A program made the translations under genes and the position numbers. Shown here piece by piece: positions 16,990 through 26,190 of a stretch of 53,270 nucleotides of DNA. The first letter of the stretch is position 1; each line of letters starts with the position of its first letter. The notes under the pieces are model-generated. The model ran no database searches and was not told the origin of the DNA. It was given only the letters and a program-made list of their open reading frames with translations. The stretch is from Kitasatospora phosalacinea. Lineage in GTDB: Bacteria > Actinomycetota > Actinomycetes > Streptomycetales > Streptomycetaceae. The stretch covers positions 1 to 53,270 of the forward strand of contig NZ_JNYE01000057.1 in NCBI RefSeq assembly GCF_000717185.1. The letters are read 5' to 3'.

Positions 16990-17973
16990 TCAGCCGGTGG
17001 CGGCGTACGACTGGGCCTGGGCCTGCCGCAGCAGCTCGCCTGCCCGGTCCGGCGGCGACATAGTCACCCAGGGCTCAGGGGCGATGAAGGGGTGCATCGC
17101 GGTGAACACCTGGGCCGCTTCCCGGGGGCGGCGGCTCGCCCAGAGCGCGTGGGCGAGATGGCTCTCATCCGCCACCGGCCACCGGGCACCCCGTTCGAAC
17201 GCCAGCCGCCAGTGCGAGAACGCGGCCATCACCGCGGAGCGAACGCTCTCGTCGTTCGTCCACTGCAGCAGAGCGGCGCTCTTGCTCTTCGCCCGCCGGT
17301 AGCGATCGACATGCAGGTACAGCGGCAGGGCGTGGAGGGCAGAGCCCTCCGGGGCACCGGGCAGGTAGGCGGCCAGGAACTCGGCCCCCGTCCCGCCCTC
17401 CCCCCGGGCCGCCCAGACGCGTAGCATCCGGTGGAACACCTCCCGGCCCCACGGATCGATACGGCGGGCCTGCCCGAACAGCGCCCACGGCCCCGGCGGC
17501 AGCATCTGGTCGGGCGCCGGAACCCGGTGCTCCGAGCGGAACTGCTTAGGGTCGAGAGATGCGAGGGTGAGCAGACCGAGCCACGGCACGGGGTCGCCGT
17601 CGAGAACAGAGGCCGCCTGCCAGCACCACTGCCGCGCCGTCTCCGCGAGTTCAGCGGCCTCGGGGGAGCCGGGCTGCTGCTGGCCGGCCAGCACGGCACG
17701 GTCCACCATGACACGGGTGCCCAGCGAGATCAGCCCGAAGGCCCCGGGCTCCTCGCGTTCCCACAGGTGGAGGACGTTGTTGTGGCCGGCGGCCACGCCG
17801 ATCACCTGGGTCCGTGCCGCCCACAACCCCGGATCGCCCCAGGTGCGGTGGAGCAGAGCCCTCGTCGAGAACCACCCGCCCCGCCCCAGGTCCTCGACCA
17901 CCGCCCGTAACTCGCCGTCGTGGCCGGCCGGGTGCTGTACGAGCTGAGCGGTACCAACGGTGGACGCTGGCAT
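16990..17973 (-). CDS. Hypothetical protein, helical, actinobacterial type
   Basis: This 327-residue protein is rich in Trp, Arg and Ala (HRTWGDPGLWAARTQVIGVAAG, PGPWALFGQARRIDPWGREV, LYLHVDRYRRAKSKSAALLQW). It is probably all-helical, with a TPR-like character towards the C-terminus. I do not recognise a catalytic motif. The ATG at 17973 has a GGGGGA ribosome site, and a GTG six codons upstream is possible. It is the first gene of the minus-strand series leading into the permease, facing away from the regulator at 18333. Confidence 0.7.
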   Translation of the reverse strand: MPASTVGTAQLVQHPAGHDGELRAVVEDLGRGGWFSTRALLHRTWGDPGLWAARTQVIGVAAGHNNVLHLWEREEPGAFGLISLGTRVMVDRAVLAGQQQPGSPEAAELAETARQWCWQAASVLDGDPVPWLGLLTLASLDPKQFRSEHRVPAPDQMLPPGPWALFGQARRIDPWGREVFHRMLRVWAARGEGGTGAEFLAAYLPGAPEGSALHALPLYLHVDRYRRAKSKSAALLQWTNDESVRSAVMAAFSHWRLAFERGARWPVADESHLAHALWASRRPREAAQVFTAMHPFIAPEPWVTMSPPDRAGELLRQAQAQSYAATG

Positions 17974-18332
17974 GACCTGTTCCCCCTTCACAGTCTGTCT
18001 ATTCCAGCCGCCCGCTACCCTGCGTACCGAAGGTTCGCGCAGAGGGGACGGGGGTCAGCTAGAAGCCCTGCCTGCTGAGCAGACTGGTGGACTACCCGGA
18101 CCACTTCGCGTACTGCGGTTCGGTGATCGGCGACTCACTGTCTCGCCTTGGACAGGTCAGCGCCACAGCGTCCAGGCGTCATCTGGCGGTCATGAAGTCA
18201 GCGACACGTCATCAAGGCGTCATCTCGTCAGTTCGCTCCACAGAGAACCCTTCGGTCGGGTATTGCTAGATCTGGGCTCTCCGCGTGCAAGTGGCGGCCG
18301 GGCCAAGTCGACCGAGGGGCGGAGGCTGCGAC
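17974..18332. promoter_or_regulatory. Divergent intergenic region with CGTCAT repeats
   Basis: This 359-base gap separates a minus-strand gene from the plus-strand regulator. The hexamer CGTCAT occurs at 18177-18182, 18207-18212 and 18218-18223, twice as the longer GGCGTCATCT (18175-18184 and 18216-18225). A further CGTCA lies at 18226. Clustered direct repeats between divergent genes could be operator sites. Clear promoter boxes are not evident. No credible gene is seen in the gap. Confidence 0.4.
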
Positions 18333-19658
18333 ATGGCGGACAGGACGCTACTGGGAGCCCTGATCCGAGACCGGGGCTGGGAACTCTCGGACTTCAATAG
18401 AGAATTACGGGATTCCGGAAACAAGCTGGCACGCGAAACCGGTGACCCTAGATTTCGAGATGTAGAAATGTCAGGGAAGACATTTGGGCGCTGGATTTCC
18501 GGAGACGTGAGGAGGCCCAGCTCTACTTTCTCTCAGCCGATTCAGCAAATATTCAAAAGGAGTATTTCCGAACTCCTGGCCGCGCCATCTGATGAGGTCC
18601 AGGCAGCCACATCCCAGCACGTCCTCGAAAGAGAAATCGCGATGACCGCACGCGAAGCATCTGAACACGCCGCTTCCGTTGCGTCCGTCTTCCTCTCCGA
18701 GCTGTCCATCGATCAGGTCGAAGAAGACGTTCGCCGACTCGCTCGCACCTACAGCAACCGTTCACCGTTCGAGGTGTTCCGCGAAGGCCGACAGCTCCGA
18801 ACGGACGCTGAAACGCTGTTGGACCGCACCCACATCCCCGCGCAGCGACAGCAACTGCTGATCGCGATCGGGCAGACGACCGCACTGCTTGCCATGGCGG
18901 CGTTCGGGGTCGGCGCGATCGGCGAGGCCAACCGGCTCGCTCGTTCCGCCGGAATCTACGCCGAAGCCACCCGCTTCACCCCGCTGGCCGCTTTCGCGGT
19001 TGGATCGCTTGGCATCTTCGCCTACTGGGAGGGCCGTCCGAGCGAAGCGATCCGCTTCATCCGCCAGGCGAAGTCCTTCTCCGGTGTCGGTACCGCCGGC
19101 CAGGCGCGCATCGCCGCGATCGAGGCCAGGGCCTACGGCCACCTCGGTGACCGCCAGAGGGCGACAGCAGCAGTCGAACGCTTCTTCGATGCGGACGCCG
19201 TCGAACACGACGATCTCCACGACGGCGTGGCCGGCGAGTTCCTCCACGGCCCTGACCGGCTCGTCCGTTCGCACGGCACCACATTCGTCCTACTGCGCGA
19301 TGGTGCCCGCGCGCTGGAGCACACCCGGCGAGTGCTGGAGATGCAAGCCGAACTGCCTGCTGCGCAGAGGTCGCCCCGGATTGATGCCGAGGCGCGGGTG
19401 GACCTCGCTGCGGCACTGCTCCTCAGCAGCGAAGTGGAAGAAGCTGCCGAAGTCCTCAAGCCCATCACGGCGATCGCACCCGATCGGCGGACCAAGGGCC
19501 TGGTCGAGCGGGTCGTCCATGTGGGCAGGCTGCTCACTACTGAACCCGTCCGCACATCCCCGATCTCGGCTGCCCTCCGCGAGGGGTTGGAGGAGTACAC
19601 CCGAGCTGCCGCGCCGAAGCAGCTCGGCTGCACCTCGGCTCAGTTGGCTATCGAGTAG
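18333..19658 (+). CDS. Helix-turn-helix / TPR-type regulator
   Basis: This 441-residue protein has an N-terminal DNA-binding-like segment (LLGALIRDRGWELSDFNREL and MSGKTFGRWISGDVRRPS), followed by helical repeats with a TPR rhythm (AIGEANRLARSAGIYAEA, EGRPSEAIRFIRQAKSF, LGDRQRATAAVERFF). It resembles the streptomycete family of XRE/TPR regulators. The ATG at 18333 has GGAGG at 18320. The gene has more A/T-rich codons in its first 100 residues than its neighbours, suggesting a different origin. A strong terminator follows its stop. Confidence 0.75.
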   Translation: MADRTLLGALIRDRGWELSDFNRELRDSGNKLARETGDPRFRDVEMSGKTFGRWISGDVRRPSSTFSQPIQQIFKRSISELLAAPSDEVQAATSQHVLEREIAMTAREASEHAASVASVFLSELSIDQVEEDVRRLARTYSNRSPFEVFREGRQLRTDAETLLDRTHIPAQRQQLLIAIGQTTALLAMAAFGVGAIGEANRLARSAGIYAEATRFTPLAAFAVGSLGIFAYWEGRPSEAIRFIRQAKSFSGVGTAGQARIAAIEARAYGHLGDRQRATAAVERFFDADAVEHDDLHDGVAGEFLHGPDRLVRSHGTTFVLLRDGARALEHTRRVLEMQAELPAAQRSPRIDAEARVDLAAALLLSSEVEEAAEVLKPITAIAPDRRTKGLVERVVHVGRLLTTEPVRTSPISAALREGLEEYTRAAAPKQLGCTSAQLAIE

Positions 19659-19670
19659 GGCGGCATAGCG

Positions 19671-19716
19671 GCAATGGGTTGGGGCGGCCCAGCGTTGGGC
19701 CGCCCCAACCCATTGC
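19671..19716. terminator. Perfect 21-bp bidirectional terminator hairpin
   Basis: Arms at 19671-19691 and 19696-19716 are perfectly complementary over 21 bp with a 4-base loop (GCGT). The hairpin sits between the convergent regulator (ends 19658) and epimerase (ends 19720), so it can stop transcription from both sides. No long U-tract is present, as is common in actinomycetes. Confidence 0.85.
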
Positions 19717-19719
19717 TGC

Positions 19720-20757
19720 TCAGTGGATGGAACCGGCAGCCGCCAAGATTGTTCGTTCACGGTCGACATCGATGCCGATAGCTGCTGCCCGCGGATGCGG
19801 GACTGGCTTGTTGCCGCGCCGGAGCCATTCCCACGTGTCGCGCACCGTCTCCTCCAATGGTCGGCAGACGAAACCGGCCGCGTACGCCGGTTCGGAGTCG
19901 ACCAGCCAGACACCCTTCCCCGTCCGCCACAGGGGCACCTCCGTCCACTGGCGGACGCCCTGCTCCAGCAGCACCTCATCCGGCACCCACTGCAGGACGC
20001 CGCGGTCTCCCGTCACCGCGAGGCAAGCCTCCAGGAAGCTGCCCATCGTGTCCCGGCCGATCGGCGCGGTGGCGTTGTAGACACCTCCCCCCGGCCGGGC
20101 GGCGAGGTCGACGGCAAAGCGTGCGACATCGCGAACGTCGACCGGCTGGATGCCCTTGTCCGCGGACCCCGGTGCCAGAATCTGCCCGCCGCGCCCTGCA
20201 CGCCGAAGCCACCAGGGAAGTCGGCCGACGTACTCGTTGGGCCCGAGGATCACACCGGGGCGAATCAGCCAGGACCGCTCCGCGCCGAACGCCTCGGTCA
20301 CCGCCCGCTCGCCGCCGGCCTTCTGCCTTCCGTAGTGCAAGTTGGGCCCTCGCCAGCCTTCGGGGTTTTTCCCGTACTCGCTATCGGCATCAGCGGGGCC
20401 GTCCAGCAACGGATCGCCCACCTTGAGCGGGTGTTCCGGCCATCCGGCATATACCGACACCGTCGAGACGTAGACGTAGCGGGCCGCGGCGTCCTCCAGC
20501 GCTCTCGTACCCGCGAGCACCACCTTCGGTGGCTGATACGCGGCCGACGTGTCGATCACCGCGTCCCAGGGCCCCTGTTCAGCCAGCCGGGCCAAGTCCT
20601 CAGCCGACGTCCGATCACCGAGCACCTGTCGAACACCGGGAAAGGCCACTCCTGACCGCCCCCGGTTGAACGTCGTCACGCCCCAGCCACGGCCCAGTGC
20701 CTCCTCGACAACGGCCTTACCCAGAAACCAGCCCCCGCCGACCACCAAGATGTCCAT
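19720..20757 (-). CDS. NAD-dependent epimerase/dehydratase (extended SDR) family protein
   Basis: This 345-residue protein starts MDILVVGGGWFLGKAVVEEAL. The first glycine-rich loop reads GGGWFLG where extended SDRs usually have GxxGxxG. A catalytic region YVSTVSVYAG and a YGRQKAGGE block (Tyr-x3-Lys) are present, then GQILAPGSADKGIQPVDVRDVARF. These are typical of NAD-dependent sugar-nucleotide epimerases and reductases. The second in-frame ATG at 20757 has GGGGAGG at good spacing and is chosen over the ATG at 20766, which abuts that site. The substrate is unknown. Confidence 0.82.
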   Translation of the reverse strand: MDILVVGGGWFLGKAVVEEALGRGWGVTTFNRGRSGVAFPGVRQVLGDRTSAEDLARLAEQGPWDAVIDTSAAYQPPKVVLAGTRALEDAAARYVYVSTVSVYAGWPEHPLKVGDPLLDGPADADSEYGKNPEGWRGPNLHYGRQKAGGERAVTEAFGAERSWLIRPGVILGPNEYVGRLPWWLRRAGRGGQILAPGSADKGIQPVDVRDVARFAVDLAARPGGGVYNATAPIGRDTMGSFLEACLAVTGDRGVLQWVPDEVLLEQGVRQWTEVPLWRTGKGVWLVDSEPAYAAGFVCRPLEETVRDTWEWLRRGNKPVPHPRAAAIGIDVDRERTILAAAGSIH

Positions 20758-20876
20758 GTCCGGCATCCTCCCCACAACGGGTACCGGCCGGCCACCCCAG
20801 CCCATCCGGCGACCGCCCGTGGACCGTGTCACGTGGTAAGCCCTGGGACGAGGAGCGTTAGCGCGACCTTGGCTGG

Positions 20877-22202
20877 TCAGGCAATGGATCTGACGGCGTT
20901 GAGGAAGTCGTCGACGCCATGCACCTGCCGGTGAGGCTGGAAGACGGCACTGAGAGTGGTGATCTGCCGCAGGCAGCGTGTGGCACCGATACGTTGGGCG
21001 AGTGCGAGGGCTTGCCGGGCGGTGGCAGCGGCGTGGTCGATCTCGCCCTGGTGGGCCAGGCTCTCCGCCTCGTAGGTGAGGAAGACCGCGCGGGTCTTGT
21101 CACGGCTGGCCGGCAGCAGCCCGGTGCCCAGGGTGATCTGCTGGTGTGCGGGGCCGGGTTCGCCGAGGTCGATGAGACAGCGGCCGGTGTCGATGGCCAG
21201 GTCGGCGGGGCTCATCCACGAACACCAGGACGGTGGCGTGCCGGTGGCGGTGCTCAACGAGTGTTCGGCGGCGTCGATGGCGCGGCGGGCGGCGCGGGCT
21301 TCACCGGTCATCGCGTGGGCGCGGGCCTTACGCAGGCTCAGCAGGGAGCGGGCAGTGGGATCCTGGGTGCGGGTCAGGGCGTGGTCGAGGACTTCGGCGG
21401 CGGGGGTGCCGTGGCCGAGCCACATGCTCTGGTAGGCGAGGTCGGAGAGGATCCCGGCGCCGCGGTCGGTGTCGCCGGCGTGGTGGGCGGCGTGCAGGGC
21501 GGCGTTCCAGTAGTGGGCGGCGGCGGTGTGGTGCTCGTGGTCGAAGCGGATCCAGCCGAGGGTCTGGGCGAGCGAGGAAGCGAGGAGTTGCAGGCGGGTG
21601 CCGACCGGCTCGGTGTAGGCGGCGCCTTCCAGGAGGCCCACGACGGTGTCGTAGTAGCTGTCGAGGAGCTGAGCGGTGTGGCGCCAGTCCGGGGTCGCCA
21701 ATCCAGTGAGCTGCTGGACGCTGCTCTCCAGCCAGCTGACGAACTCGGGCGCGACGGTCTTCCCCTCGGTGGCGGCCTTGGCGAGGGTGGGGTCGAGGGT
21801 GGCCCAGTCAGCGGCGAGGGTGACGAGGACGGCGGGGGCGAGTCCGAGGACAGTACGGCGGTTGAGCATGGCGCGGCGTTGAGCCTCTCTGAGGGCGGCG
21901 ACCGTGTCTCCCGTTCCCAGGAGCATCGGAGGGGTCTCGTTGCCCGGCAGCCAGTAGGGCCAGCCGAGGAGGGGGACGAGGGCGGGGTCGACGCCGAAGG
22001 CTTCAGCCATCAGCTGCTGGGACCAGTCGCTCGGGGGATTCGCGCCGGGCCGCTCCCAGGAGTGCACCTGCTGCTTGGTGGTGCCGGAGCGGCGGTCGTG
22101 GCGGCGCGCGGCAGTCCGCATCGCCGCCGCGAGGTCGGCCAGCGACATGCCCGCCTCGGCCCTGGCCACGGCGATCGGGTGCTGGTGCTGCTGCACGTCC
22201 AC
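20877..22202 (-). CDS. XRE-family regulator with TPR-like C-terminus
   Basis: This 441-residue protein has an N-terminal XRE HTH: VARAEAGMSLADLAAAMRTAA, then TTKQQVHSWERPGANPPSDWSQQLMAEAFGVDPALV. Helical repeats follow, including AAAHYWNAALHAAHHAGDTDRGAGILSDLAYQ and TARQALALAQRIGA. Such proteins are common streptomycete pathway or developmental regulators, often encoded next to the genes they control. The GTG at 22202 faces away from the plus-strand operon that begins at 22369, with 166 bases between them. That gap contains CATGACG twice near 22255-22275. Confidence 0.8.
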   Translation of the reverse strand: MDVQQHQHPIAVARAEAGMSLADLAAAMRTAARRHDRRSGTTKQQVHSWERPGANPPSDWSQQLMAEAFGVDPALVPLLGWPYWLPGNETPPMLLGTGDTVAALREAQRRAMLNRRTVLGLAPAVLVTLAADWATLDPTLAKAATEGKTVAPEFVSWLESSVQQLTGLATPDWRHTAQLLDSYYDTVVGLLEGAAYTEPVGTRLQLLASSLAQTLGWIRFDHEHHTAAAHYWNAALHAAHHAGDTDRGAGILSDLAYQSMWLGHGTPAAEVLDHALTRTQDPTARSLLSLRKARAHAMTGEARAARRAIDAAEHSLSTATGTPPSWCSWMSPADLAIDTGRCLIDLGEPGPAHQQITLGTGLLPASRDKTRAVFLTYEAESLAHQGEIDHAAATARQALALAQRIGATRCLRQITTLSAVFQPHRQVHGVDDFLNAVRSIA

Positions 22203-22368
22203 CCAACCATCTCAGCACCGCACCGGGTGCGTACGGGGCGAAACGCGGCAGGTTCCATGACGCCTCCATGACGGCCGAACCCTTTTATGCCCCAGCACGG
22301 TTGGGCTGTACTCGCTCCTCCGGGCCCGAACCGGCCCGGGGTCGACGAGTGCCGTGCGGAGGTTCGGG

Positions 22369-24267
22369 GTGGACGACAGGACGACGGTCGCGGTCAGCGG
22401 CGCGGACAACACGGGCAAGACCAAGCAGTTGGGCATCATGGCCCGCCGCCTCGGCGCGATGGCCGCGTCGGCCGGACCGCTGGACGCCCACGACGCGCGC
22501 TGGGAGCGGATCGTGGAGCGCGGGATGGGCGCGTGGTGGTGGCAGGACGCGCCGGTGGAGGAGGTCGCCGACGTCCTCGCCTCCTCCTACCTCGCCCGTT
22601 CCCTCCACCCGCTCGCCGAGGGTGCGGCGCTGCGGCTGGTGGACCGGGGCCTGCCGATGCTGGAGGCGTCGCTCGCCGCGACCGCCGCGGTCCGTGAGGA
22701 CCTGGACCCGCGGCGGGCCGCCGACCGGGCCTGGCAGTTGCTGGCACCGTTCGCCGACGACGTGCTCGCCGCCGAGGCGCGCGAACGCGGCGTCCTGCTG
22801 CTGCACGACGAGGACCCGGAGGTCGGCACCCGCCTGAGCCTGTCCCACGAGGCGAGCGTCACCGACACCTACGCCGCCTACCAGCGCCACCTGCACCTGC
22901 AGATCCACCGCCTGGCCGCCGCCGGCCGGTTCGACGCGGTGGTCGTGGTGGCCGGGCGGCCGGTCGTCGCCGTCCAGGACGAGCTGCGCCGTCTGCTGCA
23001 CCCGCACCACCCCGTGGTGCCCGCGCGGTGCCTGCCCGGTGTCGGGGTGGTCGCGCTCGGCGGCCTCTCGGAGAGCGGCAAGAGCACCGCCGGGGAGTAC
23101 CTGCGCACCCGCCACGGCCACGACCGCCTCAAGATCGGCCACCTGATCGAGACGGCCGCCGCCCACGCCGACATCCCCGACCCCTACGCGCTGGCACCGG
23201 TGGTGCGCGCCGAACTGCTGCTGGACGGCCTCGACCGCTACACCGCCGCGCACCACTACCTGGAGCACCTGACCGTCGAGTCCCTGCACGAGCACGACGC
23301 CACCGCCGAACTGCGCCGGATGCTCGGCGATCAGCTGACCGTCGTCTATGTGGAGGCGACGGAGGAGCTGCGGATGCGCCGAGGCACGGCCGGAGCCGAC
23401 GACGTCAAGGTCCGCGACGAGGTCAAGCGTGCCCGTGGCGCGGAGCGGATCCGGGAGATCGCCGACACGGTGATCGACAACAACGGCTCCCGGCTCGCCC
23501 TGGAGCGCCACCTCGACCGCCTCGCCCTGGACGCCGCCTGGCCGACAGTCGCCCCGGTCGCCGCGCCGGTGAACACGCTCGGCCTGCCGGTGCCGCTGGA
23601 GGCGTTCCTGACGGTGCTGCTGGAACGCGCCACCGACGGCAGCGAGCCGCTGATCGACCTGCTGGCCGTCACCGGCAGCGGCGCCCGCGGCAAGTACCAG
23701 CACGGCTGGTCCGACCTGGACGTGTTCGTGATCGCCGACCCCGACCGCACCCAGCTTCTGCACCAGGTCCTGGAAGGCGTGCAGGGCGAACTCGGGCAGG
23801 TGAAGCTGGGCCTGACCGTCCTGTCCCTCGCCGAGTGCCAAGCGGGCGCGGTCACCTCCCGCCTGCTGCACGTGCTCGCCCTGCTCGGCTCCGGCACCCT
23901 CCAACCCCAGTGGGTGCGGCCCGGACTGCTGCTGCCCGCTCCCCGGCCCGCCGACGACATCGCCGCGAGCGTGAAGGCCGGCATCCAGGCCGCCGTCGAA
24001 ATCCGCCGCCAACTCCTCAAGGGCGCACCCGACCTGCGGGCCCTCTACAAGATCACCGCGCTGCTCGCCAAGGTGCTGCTGCGCTTCGAAGGCGTGGAAC
24101 GGGCCGGAGACGAGGAGGCCCTGGCCGACCTCGCTGTCTTCACTGGCACCGAGGCGCCCCTGCCCGCGCGGGCCCGCGACAACCGCGACGCCGCGTGCGA
24201 ACTCGCGCAGCTGGTCCTCAGCCGGTGGACGGCGACCATGCCGACCGCCACCCGGGAAGCGGCGTGA
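22369..24267 (+). CDS. Fusion protein: two P-loop kinase-like domains and a nucleotidyltransferase domain
   Basis: This 632-residue protein has three modules. Residues 1-210 are thymidylate-kinase-like with the P-loop GADNTGKT (11-18). Residues about 225-400 are a second small-molecule or nucleotide kinase-like domain with the P-loop GGLSESGKST and a late IADTVIDNNG. Residues about 420-600 hold a pol-beta-type nucleotidyltransferase signature, GSGARGKYQHGWSDLDVF, with the metal Asp pair in SDLDVF. The GTG at 22369 lies 6 bases after GGAGG (22358-22362), which decides the start. The stop overlaps the next gene (GTGA). The domain set points to phosphorylation and nucleotidylation of a small molecule or RNA end. 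The real substrate is unknown. Confidence 0.78.
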   Translation: MDDRTTVAVSGADNTGKTKQLGIMARRLGAMAASAGPLDAHDARWERIVERGMGAWWWQDAPVEEVADVLASSYLARSLHPLAEGAALRLVDRGLPMLEASLAATAAVREDLDPRRAADRAWQLLAPFADDVLAAEARERGVLLLHDEDPEVGTRLSLSHEASVTDTYAAYQRHLHLQIHRLAAAGRFDAVVVVAGRPVVAVQDELRRLLHPHHPVVPARCLPGVGVVALGGLSESGKSTAGEYLRTRHGHDRLKIGHLIETAAAHADIPDPYALAPVVRAELLLDGLDRYTAAHHYLEHLTVESLHEHDATAELRRMLGDQLTVVYVEATEELRMRRGTAGADDVKVRDEVKRARGAERIREIADTVIDNNGSRLALERHLDRLALDAAWPTVAPVAAPVNTLGLPVPLEAFLTVLLERATDGSEPLIDLLAVTGSGARGKYQHGWSDLDVFVIADPDRTQLLHQVLEGVQGELGQVKLGLTVLSLAECQAGAVTSRLLHVLALLGSGTLQPQWVRPGLLLPAPRPADDIAASVKAGIQAAVEIRRQLLKGAPDLRALYKITALLAKVLLRFEGVERAGDEEALADLAVFTGTEAPLPARARDNRDAACELAQLVLSRWTATMPTATREAA

Positions 24268-25370
24268 ACAGCCCCGGGCAGCGGGTGTTCCGCAAGCGGA
24301 TGCCCCGCGGTGGGGCGATAGCGGAGGAGTTCGGCTGGCGCCAGCTCTCCGGCCGCCTCCAGACCCCGCTCCTGCACGCGCGCGTCCCCGTCGACCAGGC
24401 GCAGGACGAGCTGCTGTACGAGGACGTGTTCGCCTCCGGTCGCGCCCGGCACCTGCTCGGCGACCTCATCTCGGCTGCCGACGACGACCCGACCACGGTC
24501 GGCGCGGTCACCGCCCTGGTCGACGCCGTCTGCGACGACCTGGTCGCCGCGGTGGCCACCAGCGGGCGCACTGCCGCCCTCGCCGAGTGCGTCCCCGGCC
24601 TGTACGCCGACCGCATCCGCCCTGGCGGCCGCATCGACACCTGGTGGCTCGACGACACCTTCGTCCTGGCCACCGCGGACGGCCCCGGCCTGGTCGCCGT
24701 GCGCGACCTGGCCGGGTACACCGTCACTGCCAACGGCACCCGCCTGTCCCTGGAGGTGCCCGCCGCGATCCGCTCCGCCCGCACTGGACTCGATCCGGCC
24801 GGACGCTGGAGTACTGCCCTCACCCAGGGCGACCCCACCGAACCCAACATCGCCGACTCCGCCGCTGGCGGGGCGTGCTGGCTCGACTTCGAGTACGCCG
24901 GCCGCAACACCGTGGCCGGGGAGATCTCCAACCTGCTGTGGTACCTGCTGGCCCTCGGCGGCTGGCTCGTCCCGCTCCACCAGCGCGACACCTACGTCCG
25001 CACCCTGCGCCTGCACCTGCCCCCGGCCGCCACTCCACGCATTCGGCACACCGAGGTCTCCACCCGCCACCGCCACCTCGACATCGACTACACCTGGCCA
25101 ACCGGCCCCGGCCGCCGCGCCGCCCTCACCCGCCTCCTGACCCGCCTGGCCGGCGACCTCGGAGCCGCCGCTGGACTCCCCACCGGCCGCGAACTCGAAG
25201 CCCTGCGCCCGTTCCTGACCACCCGGATCCTCGGTGTGATCCCGCCCGGGCGACTTGGCACCGACGAACTGCTGCTCGTCCTGGCCAAGCTCGCCGAAAT
25301 CCAGACCGCCGCCGACCAGTTCACCCGCACCGACCCGCTGCCCGCCCCCTCCCTGCTGGAGCGATCGTGA
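24264..25370 (+). CDS. Aminoglycoside/choline-type phosphotransferase-like protein
   Basis: This 368-residue protein has the APH/choline kinase core. QGDPTEPNIAD (about residues 188-198) fits the catalytic HGDxxxxN loop with His replaced by Gln. WLDFEYAGRN (about 205-214) fits the metal-binding D-F-D/E block. Family members phosphorylate hydroxyl groups on sugars, amino alcohols or antibiotics. It is coupled to the kinase-nucleotidyltransferase gene upstream and the dehydrogenase downstream by GTGA overlaps. It is probably a biosynthetic or self-protection kinase of this cluster. Confidence 0.7.
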   Translation: MNSPGQRVFRKRMPRGGAIAEEFGWRQLSGRLQTPLLHARVPVDQAQDELLYEDVFASGRARHLLGDLISAADDDPTTVGAVTALVDAVCDDLVAAVATSGRTAALAECVPGLYADRIRPGGRIDTWWLDDTFVLATADGPGLVAVRDLAGYTVTANGTRLSLEVPAAIRSARTGLDPAGRWSTALTQGDPTEPNIADSAAGGACWLDFEYAGRNTVAGEISNLLWYLLALGGWLVPLHQRDTYVRTLRLHLPPAATPRIRHTEVSTRHRHLDIDYTWPTGPGRRAALTRLLTRLAGDLGAAAGLPTGRELEALRPFLTTRILGVIPPGRLGTDELLLVLAKLAEIQTAADQFTRTDPLPAPSLLERS

Positions 25371-26158
25371 CCCTCCTCGCCACCGAACTGCCGCTCGCCG
25401 CCCGCCCCCTGCAAGGCCGCACCGCACTGGTCACCGGCGCGGCCACCGGCATCGGAGCCGCCACCGCCCGCGCCCTCGCCGCGGCCGGAGCCGCTGTCGC
25501 CGTCGCGCACTTCGGCCAGATCGGACAGGCACGCACCGTCCTGGACGCCGTGCGCCGCGCCGGAGCCGACGGCATCGAACTCAGCGCCGACCTCACCGAC
25601 CCCGACGCCGCCGCCATGATGGCCGCCCAGATCCGCAACGAACTCGGCCCGGTCGACATCCTCGTCAACAACGCCGGCGCCTACCCGCGCCTGTCCTGGA
25701 CGGACACCGGCGAAGCCGCCTGGGCCGCTGCGCTGGAGATCAACCTCACCGCCCACTACCGCACCTGCCGGGCCGTCACCCCCTCCATGACCGCCCGGGG
25801 CTGGGGGCGGATCGTCAACGTCTCCTCCGTCAACGCCCGCACCGGACGGGCGTGCCTGACCGCCTACAGCACCGCCAAGGCCGGACTCCTCGGCCTCACC
25901 GCCTCCCTGGCCAGGGAACTTGGCCCGCACGGCATCACCGTGAACACTGTCCTCCCGGGGGCGATCCAGGTCGACGCAGAGAACAACCTCCCCGCGCACC
26001 ACCGCGCCCGGCCCGAGGACCAGATCGCCCGGCAGAGCGTCCCCCGCCGGGGCCAGCCCGACGACGTCGCCGCCGCCATCGCCTTCCTCGCCAGCCCGGC
26101 CGCATCCTTCATCACCGCCACCTCGTTGCACATCGACGGCGGCTGGATGCCCCACTGA
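25367..26158 (+). CDS. Short-chain dehydrogenase/reductase
   Basis: This 263-residue classical SDR has TGAATGIG at 23-30 (nucleotide binding), NNAG at 101-104, Ser154, Tyr167 and Lys171 (YSTAK), and a C-terminal FITATSLHIDGGWMPH. All catalytic residues are present, so it should be an active NAD(P)-dependent oxidoreductase. It is in the plus-strand operon, overlapping the upstream kinase by 4 bases. The substrate is not predictable. Confidence 0.9.
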   Translation: MTLLATELPLAARPLQGRTALVTGAATGIGAATARALAAAGAAVAVAHFGQIGQARTVLDAVRRAGADGIELSADLTDPDAAAMMAAQIRNELGPVDILVNNAGAYPRLSWTDTGEAAWAAALEINLTAHYRTCRAVTPSMTARGWGRIVNVSSVNARTGRACLTAYSTAKAGLLGLTASLARELGPHGITVNTVLPGAIQVDAENNLPAHHRARPEDQIARQSVPRRGQPDDVAAAIAFLASPAASFITATSLHIDGGWMPH

Positions 26159-26190
26159 CCCCTGACCGACCACCACCACGGAGACCACCC

